From: Curvibacter sp.
Lineage (GTDB): Bacteria; Pseudomonadota; Gammaproteobacteria; Burkholderiales; Burkholderiaceae_C
Direction: 5' to 3'
Assembly (NCBI GenBank): GCA_003500955.1
Contig: DNQP01000200.1
Span: 1 to 8,387 of the forward strand
DNA: 8,387 nt
The notes beneath the pieces were generated by a model. That model did no database searches and had not been told where the DNA came from. It was given only the letters and a program-made list of their open reading frames with translations. The position numbers and the translations under genes are program-made. Below are positions 6,921 through 8,387 of the stretch, one piece after another. Position 1 is the first letter of the stretch. The number at the start of each line of letters is the position of its first letter.

Positions 6921-7247
6921 TCACTTGCACTTGAAGATCTCGTAGCTGCGCTTGCCGTACTCCATGGAGGCGCCCTTGACCACGGTATCGCCGCCCTTGT
7001 CCACGGCTTCGTTGCGGGCCATCTGCAGCAGGTTGTCCTCCACCGCCTCGGCGCTGCGGGTGATCGGGCCCAGCGAGGACAGCACGCTCAGCGTGGTACG
7101 ACCCAGCGATTTGCACTTGCTGACCTGGGTGGCATCGGCCAGCACCACTTGGTCCGCACCGAGGCGTTCACCGATCAGTGTGCTGGAACAGCCGCCCAAG
7201 AGCAGAGCGGACAGGACCAGAGGCAGGTACAGTTTTTTTGTCGACAT
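6921..7247 (-). CDS. Small outer-membrane-type lipoprotein, DUF4156-like
   Basis: The 108-residue product starts with a basic N-region (MSTKK), a hydrophobic stretch and a clear lipobox LGGC with Cys20 as the lipid-modified residue. Ser at +2 predicts outer-membrane sorting. The mature part contains VVLADATQVSKCKSLGRTT and, later, QMARNEAVDKGGDTVV, a pattern I associate with the DUF4156 family of small lipoproteins; this family call is from memory. Two further cysteines, C45 and C107, could form a disulfide in the periplasm. No enzymatic residues are evident and the function is unknown. The start is supported by AGGAG (minus strand, 7255-7259) at 7 bases. It converges on hldD and shares its terminator. 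A palindrome overlaps its candidate -10 element, suggesting independent regulation. Confidence 0.85.
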   Translation of the reverse strand: MSTKKLYLPLVLSALLLGGCSSTLIGERLGADQVVLADATQVSKCKSLGRTTLSVLSSLGPITRSAEAVEDNLLQMARNEAVDKGGDTVVKGASMEYGKRSYEIFKCK

Positions 7248-7254
7248 AGCGAGA

Positions 7255-7259
7255 CTCCT
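7255..7259 (-). promoter_or_regulatory. Ribosome binding site of the lipoprotein gene
   Basis: On the minus strand AGGAG lies 7 bases before the ATG at 7247, a near-ideal Shine-Dalgarno sequence that fixes the start just ahead of a good signal peptide. Confidence 0.8.
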
Positions 7260-7288
7260 GAAGATCCAAACAGAGTGTGAGAGGGGCG

Positions 7289-7294
7289 AGTCTA
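7289..7294 (-). promoter_or_regulatory. Candidate -10 element for the lipoprotein gene
   Basis: On the minus strand this reads TAGACT (4 of 6 consensus), preceded by GT, giving a start near 7282 and a leader of about 35 bases. There is no convincing -35 hexamer at 16-18 bases; TTGCAT (7315-7320) is 20 bases away. This would fit a promoter that needs an activator, or a wrong assignment. Confidence 0.3.
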
Positions 7295-7310
7295 ACGGGA
7301 GTTCCCGTTA
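7293..7310. repeat. 18-bp inverted repeat, candidate operator upstream of the lipoprotein gene
   Basis: TAACGGGA (7293-7300) and TCCCGTTA (7303-7310) are perfect 8-base inverted arms separated by 2 bases. The repeat sits 46 bases upstream of the lipoprotein start and its edge overlaps the candidate -10 element. It is not followed by a T run on either strand, so an intrinsic terminator is unlikely. A dimeric transcription factor site is the best reading. Confidence 0.45.
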
Positions 7311-7325
7311 CAAAATGCAAGCTGC

Positions 7326-7934
7326 TCAGCAGCCGGTGATGCGCCGATAGTCCTGGCGCGTCTCGGCCGAAACGGCATCGATCAGCTGCTGGTGGCTGGT
7401 CTGGTGCCGCGCGAGCATGCGCGCCGAGGCCACGGCCTTTGAGCGGCAGAACCAGTGGCAGCTGTGCTGCATGAGCAGGAGCTCGGCCGTCATGGTGTAG
7501 GCCTTGTCGCGCTGCGAGAGCTGGTGGCGGTTCTCGGCCGCCGCGGCAATGCCCTCGGCGTGGACGGCCACCAGATGGCGCATGTCGAAGGCCAGTCTTG
7601 GAAAGATCTTGTCGCCATAAGGCAGGGCAAAGCCCAGGGTGCTGACCTGGGTCTGTCCGTTCCAGACCTTGGAAAAATCCTCACTGAAGCGGCGGAACTG
7701 GCTCGCCAGTTCCTGCTCGGCCGTAGCCAGCAGGCTCCAGATCTGCGAACGCCGCTCTTCGTCGTTCTCTCCGAGTGCGCGCAGATAGCCGTCGCTCACG
7801 TTTTCCATGAGCTTCTCGATCTGGTACTGGCTCAGATAGCCCCCCAGCAGATAGATGCGGCGGCGCTGGTCCCGCGCCTTGAGCACCTGGAAACCCACGA
7901 CCAGCGCGAGCGGAAGAAATACAAGAATGTCCAT
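7326..7934 (-). CDS. Membrane-anchored protein of unknown function
   Basis: I do not recognise a named family. From the ATG at 7934 the product is 202 residues. A single hydrophobic segment (about residues 3-17) is followed by a basic KARDQRRR stop-transfer stretch, suggesting an N-terminal anchor with a cytoplasmic body. The rest looks mostly helical, with a polar, charged segment (about 37-95), a motif ALPYGDKIFPRLAFDMRH (103-120), and a cysteine/histidine cluster QHSCHWFC (156-163) that could bind metal or form a disulfide. The last residue is also Cys. The frame could extend upstream to 7991, but this would overlap the preceding gene and put a polar stretch ahead of the membrane segment, so the later ATG is preferred; its AGAGG (complement of 7946-7950) is 11 bases away, which is long. 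It lies 53 bases after the oxoprolinase gene on the same strand and has compositionally normal coding sequence. Confidence 0.75.
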   Translation of the reverse strand: MDILVFLPLALVVGFQVLKARDQRRRIYLLGGYLSQYQIEKLMENVSDGYLRALGENDEERRSQIWSLLATAEQELASQFRRFSEDFSKVWNGQTQVSTLGFALPYGDKIFPRLAFDMRHLVAVHAEGIAAAAENRHQLSQRDKAYTMTAELLLMQHSCHWFCRSKAVASARMLARHQTSHQQLIDAVSAETRQDYRRITGC

Positions 7935-7965
7935 CGGGGTCGCGGCCTCTGTGCGCAAAGCCCTC

Positions 7966-7971
7966 AGTTTA
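7966..7971 (-). promoter_or_regulatory. Weak candidate -10 element upstream of the unknown gene
   Basis: On the minus strand TAAACT (4 of 6 consensus) lies in the 53-base gap between the oxoprolinase stop and the ATG at 7934, in a short AT-richer patch. No matching -35 element is evident. Co-transcription with the oxoprolinase gene is equally possible. Confidence 0.2.
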
Positions 7972-7987
7972 GACGGCCCGCACGCGC

Positions 7988-8387
7988 TCACTCGACCGCG
8001 CCATAACCCCCACCCCCCGGTGTGTGGATTTCGAACACATCGCCCGGCGCCATGGCCGCCTGGCCGATGTGGCCCAGTTCCTCCACGCGCCCATCGGCAC
8101 GGACCACACGGTTGATGCCCGGCAAACCGGCCTGTCCACCCGCTACACCGAAGGCTCCGTACTTGCGACCGTTGGAGAGGATGCCCGCCGTCATGTCCTC
8201 CAGGAACATCACGCGGCGCACGCCACCGTCACCGCCGCGCCAGCGCCCCGCACCGCCCGAGCCCTGTCGAATCTCGTAGCCCAGCAGACGCACGGGGAAA
8301 CGGAACTCCAGCACCTCGGGATCGGTCAGACGAGAGTTGGTCATGTGCGTCTGCACCACACTCGTGCCGTGGAAGCCTGCGGCTTCC
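7988..8387 (-). CDS. 5-oxoprolinase / hydantoinase B family protein, C-terminal part only
   Basis: The frame runs off the right edge, leaving the last 132 residues. These match the C-terminal end of the HyuB domain: [18 protein letters not shown], then [19 protein letters not shown], a [18 protein letters not shown] segment, and [16 protein letters not shown] near the stop, the hallmark of this family. Members either cleave 5-oxoproline to glutamate using ATP (when fused to a HyuA domain, about 1200 residues) or form the B subunit of ATP-dependent hydantoinases and N-methylhydantoinases. The visible part cannot tell a fused oxoprolinase from a separate HyuB subunit, so no gene symbol is given. 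The true start lies beyond the window. The protein ends normally (GYGAVE, TGA at 7988-7990), with no sign of damage. Confidence 0.88.
   Translation of the reverse strand, partial: EAAGFHGTSVVQTHMTNSRLTDPEVLEFRFPVRLLGYEIRQGSGGAGRWRGGDGGVRRVMFLEDMTAGILSNGRKYGAFGVAGGQAGLPGINRVVRADGRVEELGHIGQAAMAPGDVFEIHTPGGGGYGAVE

Noticed and set aside
6735..7350. Plus-strand frames running across the hldD terminator and the lipoprotein gene
   Set aside because: They pass through a strong terminator hairpin and are antisense to a lipoprotein with signal peptide, lipobox and good ribosome binding site.
7935..7991. Upstream extension of the unknown membrane protein to 7991
   Set aside because: It would overlap the oxoprolinase stop and add a polar segment before the membrane anchor. 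The later ATG gives a more natural protein, though the point is not certain.
1..8387. Search for CRISPR arrays, tRNA or rRNA genes, IS ends, attachment sites, toxin-antitoxin or phage-defence genes
   Set aside because: No regular direct repeats, cloverleaf-like segments, transposase motifs or defence-type domains are visible, and gene content is housekeeping throughout.

Overview
The window reads as a GC-rich proteobacterial chromosome segment, most likely from the order Burkholderiales and probably a Comamonadaceae-type genome. The grounds are the gene order aroA-cmk / rpsA / ihfB / lapA / lapB / rfaE1 / hldD, the fusion of aroA with cmk into one reading frame, and a heptose kinase that lacks the cytidylyltransferase half found in E. 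coli HldE. This taxonomic call rests on remembered family features and was not checked by a search. There is no sign of a mobile element, CRISPR array, tRNA or rRNA.

Layout. Bases 1-1137 (+) hold the 3' part of a bifunctional EPSP synthase / cytidylate kinase. A 182-base leader follows, then rpsA (ribosomal protein S1, 1320-3005) and a strong intrinsic terminator (3027-3061). Next is ihfB (3080-3394), then four tightly packed genes for lipopolysaccharide: lapA (3438-3737), lapB (3727-4884), rfaE1 (4881-5816) and hldD (5842-6849). The first three overlap by 11 and 4 bases. A symmetrical terminator (6871-6903) separates this plus-strand block from three minus-strand genes: a small lipoprotein (6921-7247), a membrane-anchored protein of unknown function (7326-7934) and the C-terminal end of a 5-oxoprolinase / hydantoinase B-type enzyme (7988-8387, cut by the window edge).

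How the genes work together. The first half supplies aromatic precursors, CDP/dCDP and core gene-expression factors (S1, IHF-beta). The second half links LPS quality control to LPS building: LapA/LapB act on LpxC turnover, while RfaE1 and HldD make the ADP-heptose used for the inner core. The minus-strand genes appear functionally separate.

Nothing here amounts to a new multi-gene system; the coding content is largely housekeeping. The points worth a second look are small regulatory structures: a promoter-like element inside cmk; an rpsA leader hairpin whose loop is complementary to the rpsA Shine-Dalgarno sequence (possible pseudoknot); a ten-codon ORF bridging rfaE1 and hldD; a near-perfect palindrome at the lipoprotein promoter; and one conserved-looking protein of unknown function.
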